A stretch of 64,000 nucleotides of DNA from Hsuehochloa calcarea (lineage: Eukaryota > Streptophyta > Magnoliopsida > Poales > Poaceae): NCBI GenBank assembly GCA_036346395.1, contig CM070606.1, forward strand, positions 14,618,915-14,682,914, read 5' to 3'. The position numbers and the translations under genes were made by a program. Position 1 is the stretch's first letter. Each line of letters starts with the position of its first letter. Shown here in pieces: positions 11,251 through 23,792 of the stretch. Under the pieces are notes generated by a model. That model searched no databases and was not told the DNA's origin. It saw only the letters and a program-made list of their open reading frames with translations.

Positions 11251-12061
11251 AAAAGCTAACGACTAGGGAATGGAATATCACTCTAATCGAAAGTCAAACC
11301 ATCAAGTATATAAACTTAAACATGCTTATAAAAGACTCCCAAAAATTGTAATGAATCACCAACCAAAGCTCAACTTCCCAATGCAACTAACCCGTATTGA
11401 ATGAACGAGTAATTGTTTGAGAAGATAAAAATTAGAAGATTAAGGTAAGATCTAATACCACTTAAGATCAAGGCTAAGTCAGCGAAAATAGTGTTAGATA
11501 CATAGCTAACTAGTAGCACATCATACCCTTCTATTTCCACAAGTTTTAGTTGAATTAACCTCTCATTTCCACCCTATTAGAAACCATCGAGCTTGCTGTC
11601 CGGAAATTAAGGTTGCTGTAGCGATTTTGCATCCAAGCTTCCAGTCGAAGTCTTCCATTCTAGAAACTTCAAAATCTGGCACACTTCAATTTGCCAAGCT
11701 CAGTGGTCCTATCAGAAACCATTGAGCTCGCTGTCTGGAAATTGAGGCGTGCTGTCCAGATTCCGCATCCAAGCCTCTAGCCGAAATCTTCAGTCCAGAA
11801 ACTTCAAAACCCTAAGCACTTCAATTCGCCAAACTCAGTGGTTCCCAAAACCCATTTAATCGATAACACTATCTTTGAAAAGGAGATGAGAGGAACACAA
11901 CTTTTAAAACTCAAATTAGAGTAAGACTAGAGGAGAAAGCTAAGATAGGTAAGGAATAAAATCTGAGAATTCCTTAAGCTTTCAAAAATCATTTGATACT
12001 TTGAAATTAAGTTTTTCAAAATATCCTAAAGACGACCAACTTGGGTTACTACGGTCAGTAT
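11251..12061 (-). other. Untranslated leader of the Tekay element
   Basis: No convincing coding frame. Two similar blocks of about 130 bp occur (around 11578-11700 and 11705-11830), both containing GAAACCAT(C/T)GAGC(T/C)(T/C)GCTGTC and a CTTCAATT(C/T)GCCAA(A/G)CTCAGTGGT-like end, so the leader carries an internal duplication. Confidence 0.5.
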
Positions 12062-12074
12062 GGCTCTGATACCA
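12062..12074 (-). other. Primer-binding site, initiator-Met tRNA (Tekay)
   Basis: The minus strand reads TGGTATCAGAGCC five bases inside the end of the 5' LTR. This is the usual plant gypsy/copia primer site and fixes the minus orientation. Confidence 0.85.
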
Positions 12075-12079
12075 AACTT

Positions 12080-15000
12080 TGTGAGGACCCCGGATTAGTG
12101 GGCTTGTAATGCTTAGTCACCAATTGACCCTAGCATCACAAACGAAATAACCCGTGTCTTCGAGACATGTATACTTCCCATAACGCAGTACACACACCTC
12201 TTTACAAAATTCATGCATCAATTCCATTCATTCACATAGAACCGAAGCAGAAACAACAAACCAGAAGATAACATAAATAAAGGATAGTCATTACAAAAGA
12301 GAGGCCGACCGGCCAAATGACATATACATAAAGAAATTTAACAGCGGAAGCAAAAGTGCTATAAGATGGCTATAAACCAAAAGAGCAAATCAGTGTGCCT
12401 TTAACCCACAAGGCAACCGACCGGACCGCCAAGCTAGTCGTCGAATCCACAGTACATCTCACAAAAGTGAGGCCCTTAGGGCTCACCTTCCTCCCCTGCA
12501 AACAAAAGCAGCCGGCAAAAGCCGGTGAGTAATTTGAATGTACTCGCAAGACTTACATGTGGAATAACAAACATGTACATATACTACATGCAAGCTTATT
12601 GTAGTGGAGGCTGTATGTTTCATTTTAGCATAAAGCAAGTTTCCATTTGCAATAGTGTAATAGATTGAAAGCAATTTAACAAAACAGTTTTTAATGTTCA
12701 AATAATCGTAAATGACAACAATATAACAGTAGATAGACAACAACAATCCTGGAAGTGACTAAACCATTAGTCCCCACAACAATAGCATGAATTACCCATT
12801 CATACCAACCATGTCAAATTTTAATTTTTAAAAGGTTGCAGTCTAGTTCTTGCACGACCTTACCAAGCATGTCCATAACCTAGGACGAGGCTATTCGAAT
12901 AGTTTTATACCCCGCAGGTGTACCAATGTACCCACACGCCTGCATCGCTTTTTGCCACATGATTAGCACACTTCCTTTGGTATGCCAAGACAACTAAGTC
13001 CTACGAGACATTTCCAATATTGTGTATTACCCACGAGCCGCCTGTATGGATAGAAACCCATGCGTGTGTCTGAGTCATTGTAAAGCCTCGGTCAACTACC
13101 CGTCGCAGTAAAGCCTTGACAACTACAATGCTCCTCGAGGTGGAGAGCCTACCCTAATCCCCACCACCGCACACCCAACACAAGAACACATATCATGTTT
13201 CACACAACACACACAACCCCCTCTCGCGACCGGAGATAACACACGCCAAAGTACTAAGTCAAGAGAGGTCCCATATCCTCTCGCGTGGTTAGCACGCATA
13301 AGCGCTTGGCTTAGTGACACAAGTAACTCGGTCCTGATGACCTAGGCACCATTCCATTCACACCAACAGATCACACCAACATACCATTGTGCCCAAGTCT
13401 AAAACAATTTTATTTTCAGCTTTTGACTTTACAAAATTAACAAAGCACAAAGTGCTGGACATAATGGAGTAATAATTATATTTGTGTGATCAAGATCATC
13501 GACTAAGTCGATGACTGCCCAATGCTACCGACATCTAAGCATTTCTAAGCATGACATCGAAAAGACAATAAAAGAGCATAATTAAATCACCGGGCTCTAA
13601 TTCACCAGCGATATTAATAACTTATGTTTGTGGCAGGGGATAACAATTTGAGGGCAACAATGCAATAGGAATAACTACCTCTAATCGGGAAAATTAATTT
13701 GACACAAAAGCATGCATACATATGATTTGTAAACAAAGTATTAGACTTGAAAGTAATAGGACATTTATGATCAAACTGCTTGCCTGCTAGCTGTGGGTCA
13801 AGGTGTTGCTGAGGATCAATAATATCGTTAATGTGCTCTTCGGCTCCTAACGAAAAAGCGAGAACAAACGATAAGAGCGAATAAAAACGCAAAGACCCAA
13901 TAGTAAACTTTCTCCAAAAATTCTGAAAATTTTACAGTAGCAAGATCCTGATTTATAATGAATTTAGCAACAAGAACCAATTGATTTGGATTCTCAATGC
14001 AAAAGATATGGCCAAAACAATTTTGCTCAGCTTTTATAAATAAAAAAAATGCTACTATTCATTAGCCAAAAATTTCTGGAGCTATACTGGGGTTGGAAAC
14101 ATTTTTAGATTAAAGTTCAGTTGAAAATATAGCCCACAAAATTTGAATCAACCGAAAAGGATTTAAAATGAATTAGTTATGCATTTTACAAGTTATCACA
14201 TTTTTCAGTTGATAAATAAATCCTTTCGGGAAATTCAGAAATTAGAATCGACGTGGACGAACGAGGAGCGTCGATCTTGGATCCGACGGGCGCGTCCAAG
14301 GCCGACACTGACGCTGGCATACATGGCCATGCAAACCTGTCGTTAACCGCTGATCAGATCCAACGGTCCACGACCACTTTGGTCTGAAAGCGCGGCGATC
14401 CGACATCGTCGTCCGCCGTTGATCTCGATCCAACGGCTCACGCGCATCCGAGCGCACGGGCGATCCGAACGCGCCCACGCACGCGAGCCGCTGATCTAGG
14501 ATCCGACGCCCGCAAGGACTCGACCGACCGCTGATCTTGGATCCAACGGTCCACGGATCAAGGCATGCGTTAAGTTCAAACTTCGCCGCAATCTTGGGTC
14601 AGATCTTAGGATCGACGATCCACAACGATTCATGTTCAACGTTCGCTCCGCCGTCCGACAAAATGACGGAAGATCGGCGCGCGCCGCGGCTCCGGCCATG
14701 GCGGTGCGAGCAAGTGCCCAAAATGGGTCCTAAACATCATTGCGCACCTAATGGTACCAATGGATTTGGTCATGGTGGTCGAGAACGCCGGCAGTCGAGA
14801 GAACCGGCGGCCAAAATGACCAAAAGGAAAACGGCGATAAGATCAGCTGCGGTTCAAGGGAGCAGATGCCAGGCCACTAGAGGCTAATAAGAAGTTACCT
14901 GAGCCCAAAGAAGGCACAGAGGAGGGTCGAATCGGCTCAGTGAAGAAGAGAAGCGGTTTGGCCAAAAGGGGCAATCCAAATTGATTCGCTCTCTCTGTCA

Positions 15001-16135
15001 AAAGCAAAATTGACAGAGGGTTAATACTCTTCGAGATGCCAAGTAACCGAGGAAGCAACAGATTCGAGTGAGAGGGCCGGGAACACCACTTTCACCAAGG
15101 GCTTGGAGCTTCAACAATGCGCCGAGAGAAAATCCCGAAGGAGCTCACTCAAGGCACTAGCAAGTGATGCCAAGTTCAAGGGTGTTCAAAGAATGCTAAG
15201 GCACCTCTGTAGAGTTTTGTAGCCGAAGGAGCAAGAGGGGAGCAACGGCAAGAAAATGGCTTTGCACGGAGTTGAGGTCGGCGAGGCGACGGGGCAGTAA
15301 TGTTAGGGAGACGACAACTATGGAGGCAATGGACGGAGCAATAAATGCGAAGAGCCGTTGACCGAAAGGAGAGCGACCGCGCTCGCCGGCTGCATCGCAC
15401 GCCACCACCGCGACTTCGCCGATGCGCGAGCGGAGGAAGATTTAAAGAGGACACCGCTGGATTTAATCGACTACCAAAAAAGCGGAGTTGATTATAACGA
15501 TTCGATCGCAAGACTTGATCTCGGCCGCTCGATGTTGATCCAACGGCTCACAACTCCCGCGGCCCGACTGAGTCGCGCCGGTGCGGTTAGTCGACTAGAC
15601 CGAGTCATGTGGCTCGAGCCCGAGTCTGGTTCGAACCCGAGGAACAGTGCAAACCAGTTAGAATTTGAATTTTTAAACATCTAATTTTTGAGGAATTATT
15701 TGAGGTAGCAAACAAACTCCAAAATTTATGAAATTTTAACTGGAGCTTGCTGACAGTAGGAGGAACCTCCCATAAACTTTTCAGAAATTTTCATGCACTG
15801 AATTATTCTCCAGAAATTCCAGAAGAGAGGAAAATAGGGTTTGACCAGTTTGACTTGCCCCCAAAAATTATAAAATAATTTCTAAAAATCATGAGATAAT
15901 TCAGAGGTGTTGCCAAGCCTCCCTAGAACTCAGGGAAAAGATTTCCAAGGGTTTGGCAAAAGACCTTTGCCAAGGAGGGTTTTTGATTAGAGTCAAAAGA
16001 GAAATTAAATTGGATTTTCCATAATTCTTTTGAAAAGAATTACCAAAAATGGCCAAGTCTTCAAGATGCAAGAAAAGTTTTAATTTCTTCTGATTTTCTT
16101 ACATTTGAAACACAACCCATATTTGGTATGTTACA
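12080..16135 (-). repeat. 5' LTR of the Tekay element (complete, 4056 bp)
   Basis: On the plus strand it runs from TGTGAGGACCCC (12080) to TATGTTACA (16135), the reverse complement of TGTAACA...CCTCACA. It matches the truncated copy at 3342-6836 and the solo LTR at 41359-45521. To its right AGACC (16136-16140) starts the disrupted element A LTR. Confidence 0.85.
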
Positions 16136-16653
16136 AGACCACCCTAGGACCACCCTACAACCAGATCTTCGACTGTAAATACGCAACACAAGGTGTCACA
16201 CACCGCTTTGGAAACTAATAAGACTTTGTAAACGTAACGAGGTCGGAGTCCGTGTTGTGTACGCTTCATCCCACTACCGCACAACCCTAGGTCGACTCCT
16301 CTCTGCCCCCTATATATATACAAGAGTCGCCATAGTTTAGAGGCGGTTTTTCTTAGATTATTCTCGCCAATTGTAGTTTCACGATTATCGGTTTGAGGAA
16401 CCCCACTTGTAAACTTCAACCAGATCCGCAATACAATTCAGATTGCATCTACCTTGTTCTTGTGAGTTGCTTCGATTGCTTGCGGGAACAATAACCTTCG
16501 TGGTAAGGTCGATCGCGTGCAAGCGTGGTCGATAACGACAGCGCGCGGGTGTAGCGAATTGCGCGGTGACGATCCGCTGGTCGAAAGCCTCAAAGCGCCA
16601 ACGCCCTCACGATTTAACCAAATCGAACCTATCGGAAGATCGGCCGTGACTCA
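16136..16653 (+). repeat. 5' LTR of element A, left part missing
   Basis: It matches 22739-23252. It contains a TATA box in CCCCCTATATATATA (about 16307-16321) and the tail with AACCTATCGGAAGATCGG. The exact right edge is uncertain by several bases because the two LTRs diverge after GATCGG. Confidence 0.75.
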
Positions 16654-16658
16654 TCAAG

Positions 16659-16670
16659 TGGTATCGAGCA
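16659..16670 (+). other. Primer-binding site of element A (mutated)
   Basis: TGGTATCGAGCA resembles the initiator-Met primer site TGGTATCAGAGC with one base missing. Element B keeps the perfect site at 37593. Confidence 0.65.
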
Positions 16671-17748
16671 AAGGTTGCCCGTTAGGTAATTTCGCTTATC
16701 CCTTTGTTAGTTGTGTTCCTCACCTAGAGTCCGTAAAAACCGCCCTACAAAAAGTTTTAGATCGTAATTATTCCATTGTCCAAACCACTTTGTGCCTTTC
16801 GCAATTTTGTTTTCGCCGTGATTGTTGAGTTCGAGTCCATCGCGGTGTCTTTGTTGCTGGTTTAGAGTAGCATTCTTGGTCTCTAGTCGCGACCGCCGCA
16901 CGCCGTGCCACCATCCATCCCGGACGCATGACCTCCTTTTCGAGCGACACCCATTCGACCACCCGCCGGATTTACCATCCGGCCTGAATCGAACATCTAC
17001 TCGATCCGACCACCTCTTCGAGCAACACCGCTACCATCCACTCAGAACTACCACCGGTCTGATTCGATCCTGGTCTGGATTCAGAGTCGCAATGTAATCC
17101 AGCCAAGTTCGTAGAGAGAGAGAGTATCTTTTAATTACCTATTTACCCCCGCTCCTGAAAAGTTTGTGACCCAATCACCTCATCGGATCCAGAAGGGTAA
17201 TGTAAGAATTTTGGGCTTGGGTCATGTTTGCAAAAAAAAGAAGAGGAAGCAAAAGTGCAAAAGAAAAGAAAAGAATCAAAAAAGTACAAAAGAAAAGAAA
17301 AGAAGCAAAAAGTGCAAAAGAAAAGAAGAAGAAGCAATTGACCACCCTAGTTGGTCTACGACCGCCCAAATTTTGCATCCTTTGACTCCTTTGTATCGAG
17401 TCCTTGTTTCGATCAAGATTGTGCTAGGGCTAGGGGCACTTTTAGACCAAAGAATCGTGATGAGTATCTTGTGGGCTTTGGTTCACTTTGCTAAATCTGA
17501 TTTCATTATTGCTATTCCTTGCTACTAAACATTGCCCGTCCGAGCTCCACATACTTTCGACCCTCGATTGATCCTCGATTCGCCTCGCCGTGATCGTACA
17601 TCCCACCTTCGCCATTAGACCACCTACTGTAATTTGGTAAGAAACTCATAAGAGCTTGGTAAGACGCTTGAGAGTGTGTGATTCCACCTCCCACCACCTA
17701 ATAGTGACAGGATAATACCTTTGTGTTGTCTTTTGTCTCCTACTAACC
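16671..17748 (+). other. Leader of element A with GA repeat and purine-rich tract
   Basis: No gene is seen. An AG repeat lies at 17113-17125 and a long A/G-rich tract at about 17227-17340, made of variants of AAAAGAAAAGAAGCAAAAAGTGC. The short frames here are only low-complexity lysine runs. The leader of element B has the same order (GA repeat 38144-38159, purine tract 38255-38292). Confidence 0.6.
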
Positions 17749-19150
17749 ATGTTAGGTGAAGGATTGGATGCGCAAGAGTGTGTTTTGAGGGAAGAGCTCA
17801 TGACGCTATTGGATGAACAACGCACTACCGTTAATGAGGACATCGACAGGAAGCTTCAAGCTACCACGATCACATTACAACGCTCAATCAACGATAGTAT
17901 TGCGCGCCACTACACGCTCGAAAGAATGGTGAACCGACCACCAAACGTTGGTCGTGGAACCTCGTGGTGCAGCCCATGACCATAGTTTGATAATGATAAT
18001 GAGATGCACGACCACGACGCCTTTGATGCACGACAACGAAACCGACCGAACTTCAACCGTCAAGGTATGAGAGGTAACAATGTTCAGCAACATAATGCAC
18101 GTGTTAATGATGATCCATATGCTAAAGTTAAATTCTCTATACCATCTTTTGCGGGTGCTTATGATGCTGAAATGTATCTAGATTGGGAGATGACGGTGAG
18201 AATGTAAATTGAATGCTCACTTATTTCCGAAGTGCATAGAGTTAGGCAAGCCACAAGTGAATTTAAAACTTTGCTATCATTTGGTGGAATAGGTATGCAC
18301 CAAGGATTAGCGCCTACTACGTGGGATGGTTTAAAGGTTGCTATGCGTAATATATTTGTCCCACCTTCTTTAAAACGTGATTTGCGTAATAAATTGCAGC
18401 GCTTAAACCTGTAATAGATCCGTAGAAGAATATTATCAAGAGCTACAAATTAGCATGATGCATTGTGATATTATTGAGGATGAAGAAGTCGCAATGGCAT
18501 ATTTTATAGAGGATTAAGACGTGAAATTCGTGACATAGTGGATTACAAAGAATACGATAGGCCCCTAGATTGTTCCAACTTGCATGTTTGGCGTAAAAGG
18601 AATTGCGGGGACGACAACAGAGGCCAAGGAACAACTTTGGGAGCATGTCTACACCACGACCGGTCTCGGGCAAGCCAAAACAGCCCCACCTTCGCTACAC
18701 TGATCTGCTGCCCTCCACGAGTAGGGCGCGTGCTCAAGGCACCTCCGACCACATCACATGCACCCGAGGTAAGTAGTTACTAGTGTGCGTGCACCACCAA
18801 GAGTTCTTCGTCGGCTGCTTCCACCGGTCGTACCACTGGGATTGTGTGCCACCGTTGCAAGGGATTGGGGCACGCCATGAGGGATCGCCCGGTCAATGAA
18901 AGCATACCTTGCCACCAAAGACGGTGGTTATGTAAGTACTAGTGATATTGAGGACTAATATGTACTTGCAACTAACATTGCGGTGGAGGAGATGAGATAG
19001 ACAAAGGATGCCGATGATGTAGAGGAACAAGTAGTCGCTGCTGACACCGAGTATCATGTGAGCCTTGTTGCGCAACGAGTGCCGAGCGCACAAGTGGAGA
19101 GAGCGAGCAAAATCAACGGCACAACTTGTTTCGCACTGCATTTCTCGTGA
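17749..19150 (+). pseudogene. Gag pseudogene of element A
   Basis: The likely start is ATG 17749 (MLGEGLDAQECVLREEL), a predicted helical N-terminus. The gag domain follows in another frame (18004-18207: KVKFSIPSFAGAYDAEMYLDWE), then pieces at 18232-18414. A CCHC knuckle occurs near 18847-18890 (CHRCKGLGHAMRD), but its last cysteine codon reads CGC (Arg). At least three frame changes and several stops make it inactive. It corresponds to gag of element B at 38842-40200. Confidence 0.75.
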
Positions 19151-20501
19151 AGGACAGAGCCCGCAGAGTCATCATTGATGGAGGGAGTCGCAACAACCTT
19201 GCAAGCTCCGAGATGGTCGAGAAGCTTGGCTTGACCACACAACCACACCCACGTCCCTACTACATCCAATGGTTCAATTCGTGGTAAATTAAAGGTACAC
19301 AAAGTTGTGAAAGTGCAATTTTAGCGTGTAATTACAAAGATAGTTCGACTTTGATATCGTGCCTATGCAAGCATGCTCTTTGTTGCTCAGAGACCTTGGA
19401 TATATGACAATGATGTTTTGCACCATGGTAGAGCTAATACCTATTCATTTTCACATAAGGGTAAGAAGATTAAGTTGTTACCTTTGACACCAAATTGAGA
19501 TTCGAAAGATGAAGAAGAGCACGCTAAAAATGAAAGAAACACCGATAAGCATGATTCGAAAATCGCAAGTAGCAAAACGTGTTTTCCCACCCAAAAGGGA
19601 GAAAGTGGCGCCTAGTCCTAAGTCCGAGGGAATTAAATTGAAGGGATGTGTTATGATTGCCACTAAATCGAACTTGCTGAAATTTGTAATAATGAGTCGC
19701 CATGCTATGCTTTGATATGCAAAATGCCTTATATTCGCCGAGGACATAGCTAGCTCTTTGCCTCCCGATGTTGCTAACCTTTGCGTGACTATGTGGATGT
19801 ATTTCCAACCGAGGTACCCCGGATTACCACCTATTCGAGGAATTGAGCATCAAATTGATTTGATCCTGGGCGACTTTGCCAAACCGTCTCGCATATAGGA
19901 CCAATCCAGAGGAGACTAAGGAAATTCAATGACAAGTCCAAGATCTTTTGGATCGTGGGTACGTAAGAGAAAGCCTTAGTCCTTGTGCTTGCTCCAGCTT
20001 CTTTTGGTGACTAAGAAAGACGGTAGTTGGCGATGTGTGTTGATTGCAGAGCCATTAATAACATTACTATAAGGTATCGTCATCCTATCCCAAGGCTAGA
20101 CGACATGCTAGATGAATTGAGTGGTTCTATTATTTTCACAAAGATTGACTTGCGGAGTGGTTACCACCGATTAGAATGAAATTAGGAGATGAATGGAAAA
20201 CCGCTTAAAACTAAGTTCGATTATATGAGTGGTTAGTGATGCCTTTCGGTCTAACTAATGCACCTAGTACTTTTATGCGCTTGATGAACGAGGTTTTACG
20301 CCCTTTCATTGGAAAATTTGTGGTGGTTTACTTGATGATATCTTGATTTATAGCAAGTCACATGAGCAACACTTAAATCATATACGTCTTGTTTTTAATG
20401 CTTTGAGAGACGCACGTTTATTTGGTAACCTCGAGAAGTGCACCTTTTGCACCGATCGAGTTGCATTTCTTGGTTATGTTGTGACACCATAGGGCATTGA
20501 T
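19151..20501 (+). pseudogene. Protease and reverse transcriptase pseudogene (element A)
   Basis: The protease site VIIDGGSRNNLAS is read near 19165-19203; element B has a cysteine after DGGS. The RT region begins near IRGIEHQIDL (about 19835-19865), and RYRHPIPRLDDMLDEL near 20073-20120 and MPFGLTNAPSTFMRLMN near 20240-20290 are recognisable. The active-site block YxDDILIYSK (about 20330-20355) is broken: one base is missing in the codon before the aspartate pair. Element B shows the intact form (YFDDILIYS). Confidence 0.75.
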
Positions 20502-21344
20502 ATGGATGAGACAAAGATTGTAGCCATCCAAAGCTGGCCGACGCCTACTACTGTGTCACAAGTGCGGAGCTTCCACGGCCTTGCTGGCTTCTATCGGCGC
20601 TTTGTGCGGGATTTCAGCACCATTGCCGCACCATTGAATGAATTGACAAAGAAAGGAGTGTCTTTCCAATGGGGACCTGCACAAGAGAAGGCATTCAACT
20701 TGTTGAAAGAGAAGCTCACCCAAGCACCCCTACTCCAACTCCCTGATTTTGATAAGACTTTTGAAATGGAATGTGATGCCAGTGGGATTGGGATAGGTGG
20801 TGTATTGATTCAAGAAGGTAAACCAGTTGCATATTTCAGCGAAAAACTAAATGGGCCTAGTTTGAATTATTCCACCTATGATAAGGAATTTTATGCTTTA
20901 GTTCGAGTACTTCAAACTTGGCAGCATTATCTATGGCCCAAAGAATTTGTTATACATTCGGATCATGAATCGCTAAAACATATTAGAAGTCAAGCTAAAC
21001 TGAATAAACAACATGCTAACTGGGTAGAATTTATTGAATCATTCCCATATGTTATAAAGCATAAGAAAGGTAAGGATAATGTGATTGCTGATGCACTCTC
21101 TAGACGTTATACCATGTTATCTCAACTTGACCATAAGATTTTTGGTTTGGAGGCCATTAAGAGTTTATATGTCACTGATTTGGACTTTAAGGAAGTGCTG
21201 ACATGGAATAACTATGTGCTGAATGATGGTTTGGTCTATCGTGCTAACAAGCTATGCGTTCCAGCTAGCTCTGTTCGTCTTTTGTTGTTACAGGAGGCAC
21301 ATGGAGGAGGTTTGATGGCGCATTTTGGAGCAAAGACGACGTAA
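20502..21344 (+). pseudogene. RNase H and integrase N-terminus (element A), longest open frame
   Basis: A 280-residue uninterrupted stretch of the polyprotein. Residues 1-60 are the RT-RNase H connection (VRSFHGLAGFYRRFVRDFSTIAAPLNEL). Residues 85-200 are RNase H (FEMECDASGIGIGGVLIQEG, VIHSDHESLKHI, NVIADALSRR) with the catalytic acidic residues in place. The end enters the integrase zinc region (LLLLQEAHGGGLMAHFG) and stops at TAA 21342. The ATG at 20502 is internal, not a true start. Confidence 0.8.
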
Positions 21345-22466
21345 GATGTGCTGGCCACCCACTTCTTTTGGCCAAAGATGAGTCGTGATGTCGAAGCGCC
21401 ACGTAGCTCGCCGCACTACATGCAACAAAGCTAAGTCCCGCCTCCTTCCACATGGACTTTATATGCCTCTTCCTATTCCTATCGCCTTGGGAGGATATTT
21501 CTATGGATTTTGTTTTAGGATTGCCTAGGACAAAGATGGGGAGAGATAGTATATTTGTAGTAGTGGATCGATTTTCTAAAATGGCACATTTTATATCTTG
21601 TCACAAGAGCGATGATGCTACAAACATAGCTGATTTGTTTTTCAGAAAATCATTCGATTACATGGAGTGCCCAATACTATTGTCTCTGGATCGTGATGCT
21701 AAGTTTTGAGCCACTTTTGGAGATCACTTTGGAATAAATTGGGGACAAAGTCTGCTGTTCTCTACTACATGCCATCCCCAAACCGATGGACAAACGGAGG
21801 TTGTCAACCGCACGTTATCCACCATGTTGCGGTTGTTTTAAAGAAGAACTTGAAGATGTGGGAAGAGTGTTTACCGCATATTGAGTTTGCTTACAATAGG
21901 TCAGTACACTCCACCACCAAGGTAAGTCCATTTCAGGTAGTGTAAGTTTTAACCCCCGTGCTCCTATTGATTTACTACCTTTACCGACCTCTGAAAAAAT
22001 TAATCTAGATGCTAAGAAGCGTGCTGCATTTATTCTCAAGTTGCATGAAACCACTAAAGAGAATATAGAGCATATGACTGAAAGGTATAAGGTTGCTGGA
22101 AGTAAAGGTAAGAAAGTTGTCAAATTTGAACCAGGTGATTTAGTTTGGGTTCATTTGAGAAAGGATAGGTTTCCGGAATTAAGAAAATCAAAGTTGATGC
22201 CTAGAGCTGAAGGACCATTTAAGATAATTAAGAAGATAAATGATAATACATATCAATTAGAATTACCTGCAGATTTTAGGGTTAGCCCCACATTTAACAT
22301 TTCAGATTTGAAACCATACGTGGGAGAAGAAGATGAGCTTGAGTCGAGGACGACTCCAATTCAAGAGGGGGAGTATGATGAGGACATCCCTCCTTCGGAT
22401 ACACGCACGACACAAGACCCTCCAGATCTGGGTGCTGAACTACACTGGCCCTATGACAAGAGCTAG
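21345..22466 (+). pseudogene. Integrase and polyprotein C-terminus (element A)
   Basis: Pieces in different frames: the core start WEDISMDFVLGLPRTKMGRDSIFVVVDRFSKMAHF (21487-21590), a second core part (21706-21945, ECLPHIEFAYNRSVHST), and a C-terminal 141-residue frame (22041-22466) with FEPGDLVWVHLRKDRFPELRKSK and VSPTFNISDLKPYVG. That frame crosses the 3' LTR edge at 22376, so its last 30 residues are LTR-encoded. No chromodomain like that of the Tekay element is seen. Inactive through frame changes and a stop at 21709. Confidence 0.75.
22361..22375 (+). other. Polypurine tract of element A
   Basis: TCAAGAGGGGGAGTA immediately precedes the LTR start TGATGAGG. It lies inside the coding frame, as in element B. 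Confidence 0.75.
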
Positions 22467-23252
22467 AGCACGCCACTTAATCGATCGTAAAGTCGCTTTC
22501 TAGGGTCGAGTGTATTATTTGAGAACTCTATGATGTCGCCTAATGGAGATGATTTACTTGTACTCGTGAATCTAGGACTACGACCGGTTCAAGAAGGTCT
22601 ACGACCATCGCAAGAAGATCTACGACCACTACAAGAAGACCTACGACTAGTTGATTCGATTGGAGCAATCTACGACCGTAAAAGTAAGCCCAAGACTGCT
22701 GGACACAATCTACGACCAAAGATAGCATGGACTCCTCAAGACCACCCTAGGACCAAGATTACAACCGATCTTCGACTGTAAATACGCAACACAAGGTGTC
22801 ACACACCGCTTTGGAAACTAATAAGACTTTGTAAACGTAACGAGGTCGGAGTCCGTGTTGTGTACGCTTCATCCCACGGCCGCACAACCCTAGGTCGACC
22901 TCCTCTCGTTCCCCTATATATATACAGTAGCCGCCATAGTTTAGAGGCGGGTTTTTCTTAGATTATTCTGCCAATTGCAGTTTCGCCGATTATCGGTTTG
23001 AGGAACCCCACTTGTAAACTTCAACCATATCCGCAATACAATTCAGATTGCATCTACCTTGTTCTTGTGAGTTGCTTCGATTGCTTGCGTGAACAATAAC
23101 CTTCGTGGTAAGGTCGATCGCGTGCAAGCGTGGTCGATAACGACAGGCGTGCGGGTGTAGCGAATTGCGAGGTGACGATCTGTTGGTCGGAAGCCTCAAA
23201 GCGTCAACGTCCTCACGACGAACCAAATCGAACCTATCGGAAGATCGGGCCA
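22376..23252 (+). repeat. 3' LTR of element A (about 877 bp)
   Basis: It starts TGATGAGGACATCCC and ends near GATCGGGCCA. It matches the 5' LTR remainder at 16136-16653 and the window start 1-97. A TATA box (CCCCTATATATATACAG) lies at about 22911-22927. A tract of CTACGACC(A/G) repeats (22577-22680) forms a degenerate array with a unit of roughly 18 bp; it falls in the part lost from the 5' LTR. Confidence 0.8.
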
Positions 23253-23792
23253 TGTAGTGTCTTGGATTTGTATTTGTGATATTGTTATTTTAGTAGCATC
23301 CCAGGCTCATGTTGGGCTGGGGTGTTACAGTTGGTATCAGAGCATCAACCTTATTTGCCGCACGGCGCGTGCGGGGACGAAGCGCGCGGCATATGGTGCA
23401 TGGCACATGTGGGCCCGGAGTGGACACATGGCATGGCATATGTGCCGGCACTGGACGCACGGACGTGTACCGAGGGGTGGTTCTGGGCATTTGCCGCGTA
23501 TGCGATATGCTGCCGAGGGCGTCAGCCCTTTAGGGGGGTAAGTGTAATACCCCGGCCTGCTCATAGCGTGGCCCATGTGGCCCATGAGGAGTTGTGTGGT
23601 GGGATTAGTCCCACATTGCTTGTCTCAAGTGAGTTGTAGTAGTATATAATGCCTGTTGGATCCAAACGTAGCACCTCCGGGTTAACCCTTTTACACGAAG
23701 CCAGAACGAAAGTGTAAGTGAGGTGCTATGTGTAGGCGGGTCCACCCCACGGTGGGCTAGGCATTGAGCCGATTTTGGGTCAGGGTGTTATA
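23253..23792 (+). mobile_element. TRIM-like miniature LTR element, distal copy
   Basis: Same layout as 98-625: LTR end GGGGTGTTACA, primer site TGGTATCAGAGC (about 23332-23343), about 190 bp interior, purine tract TAGGGGGGTAAG (23531-23542), LTR 23543-23792. The first LTR is only a tail; element A appears to have inserted in it. The right flank CTTGTAGTG continues the gag-only element as in the uninterrupted copy at about 58456. Confidence 0.6.

Larger units (their letters stand above)
3342..16135 (-). mobile_element. Tekay/Del-type Ty3-gypsy chromovirus with about 4.05 kb LTRs, minus strand, decayed
   Basis: On the minus strand the order is: 5' LTR (16135-12080), primer site (12074-12062), gag, protease, RT, RNase H, integrase with chromodomain, purine tract (6852-6838), 3' LTR (6836-3342). 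The LTR runs TGTAACA...CCTCACA. The pol order and a C-terminal chromodomain place it in the Tekay/Del chromovirus lineage. It entered the 5' LTR of element A: the sequence right of 16135 matches A's 3' LTR from 22739. The 3' LTR lacks its terminal 458 bp, so no left target duplication can be read. All frames carry stops or shifts. Confidence 0.85.
16136..23252 (+). mobile_element. Ty3-gypsy element A, plus strand, decayed
   Basis: Order: 5' LTR remainder (16136 to about 16653), primer site, leader, gag, protease, RT, RNase H, integrase, purine tract, 3' LTR (22376-23252). Element B (36661-48760) is a close relative with the same layout, the same LTR start TGATGAGGACAT and a pol frame that enters the 3' LTR. 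That last trait is known for CRM-type chromoviruses, but I cannot fix the clade by eye. The first 363 bp of the 5' LTR are missing because Tekay inserted there. Many frameshifts and stops. Confidence 0.85.

Noticed and set aside
17143..17378. Phe/Leu-rich minus-strand frames that look like membrane proteins
   Set aside because: They are the complement of the A/G-rich tract in the leader of element A.
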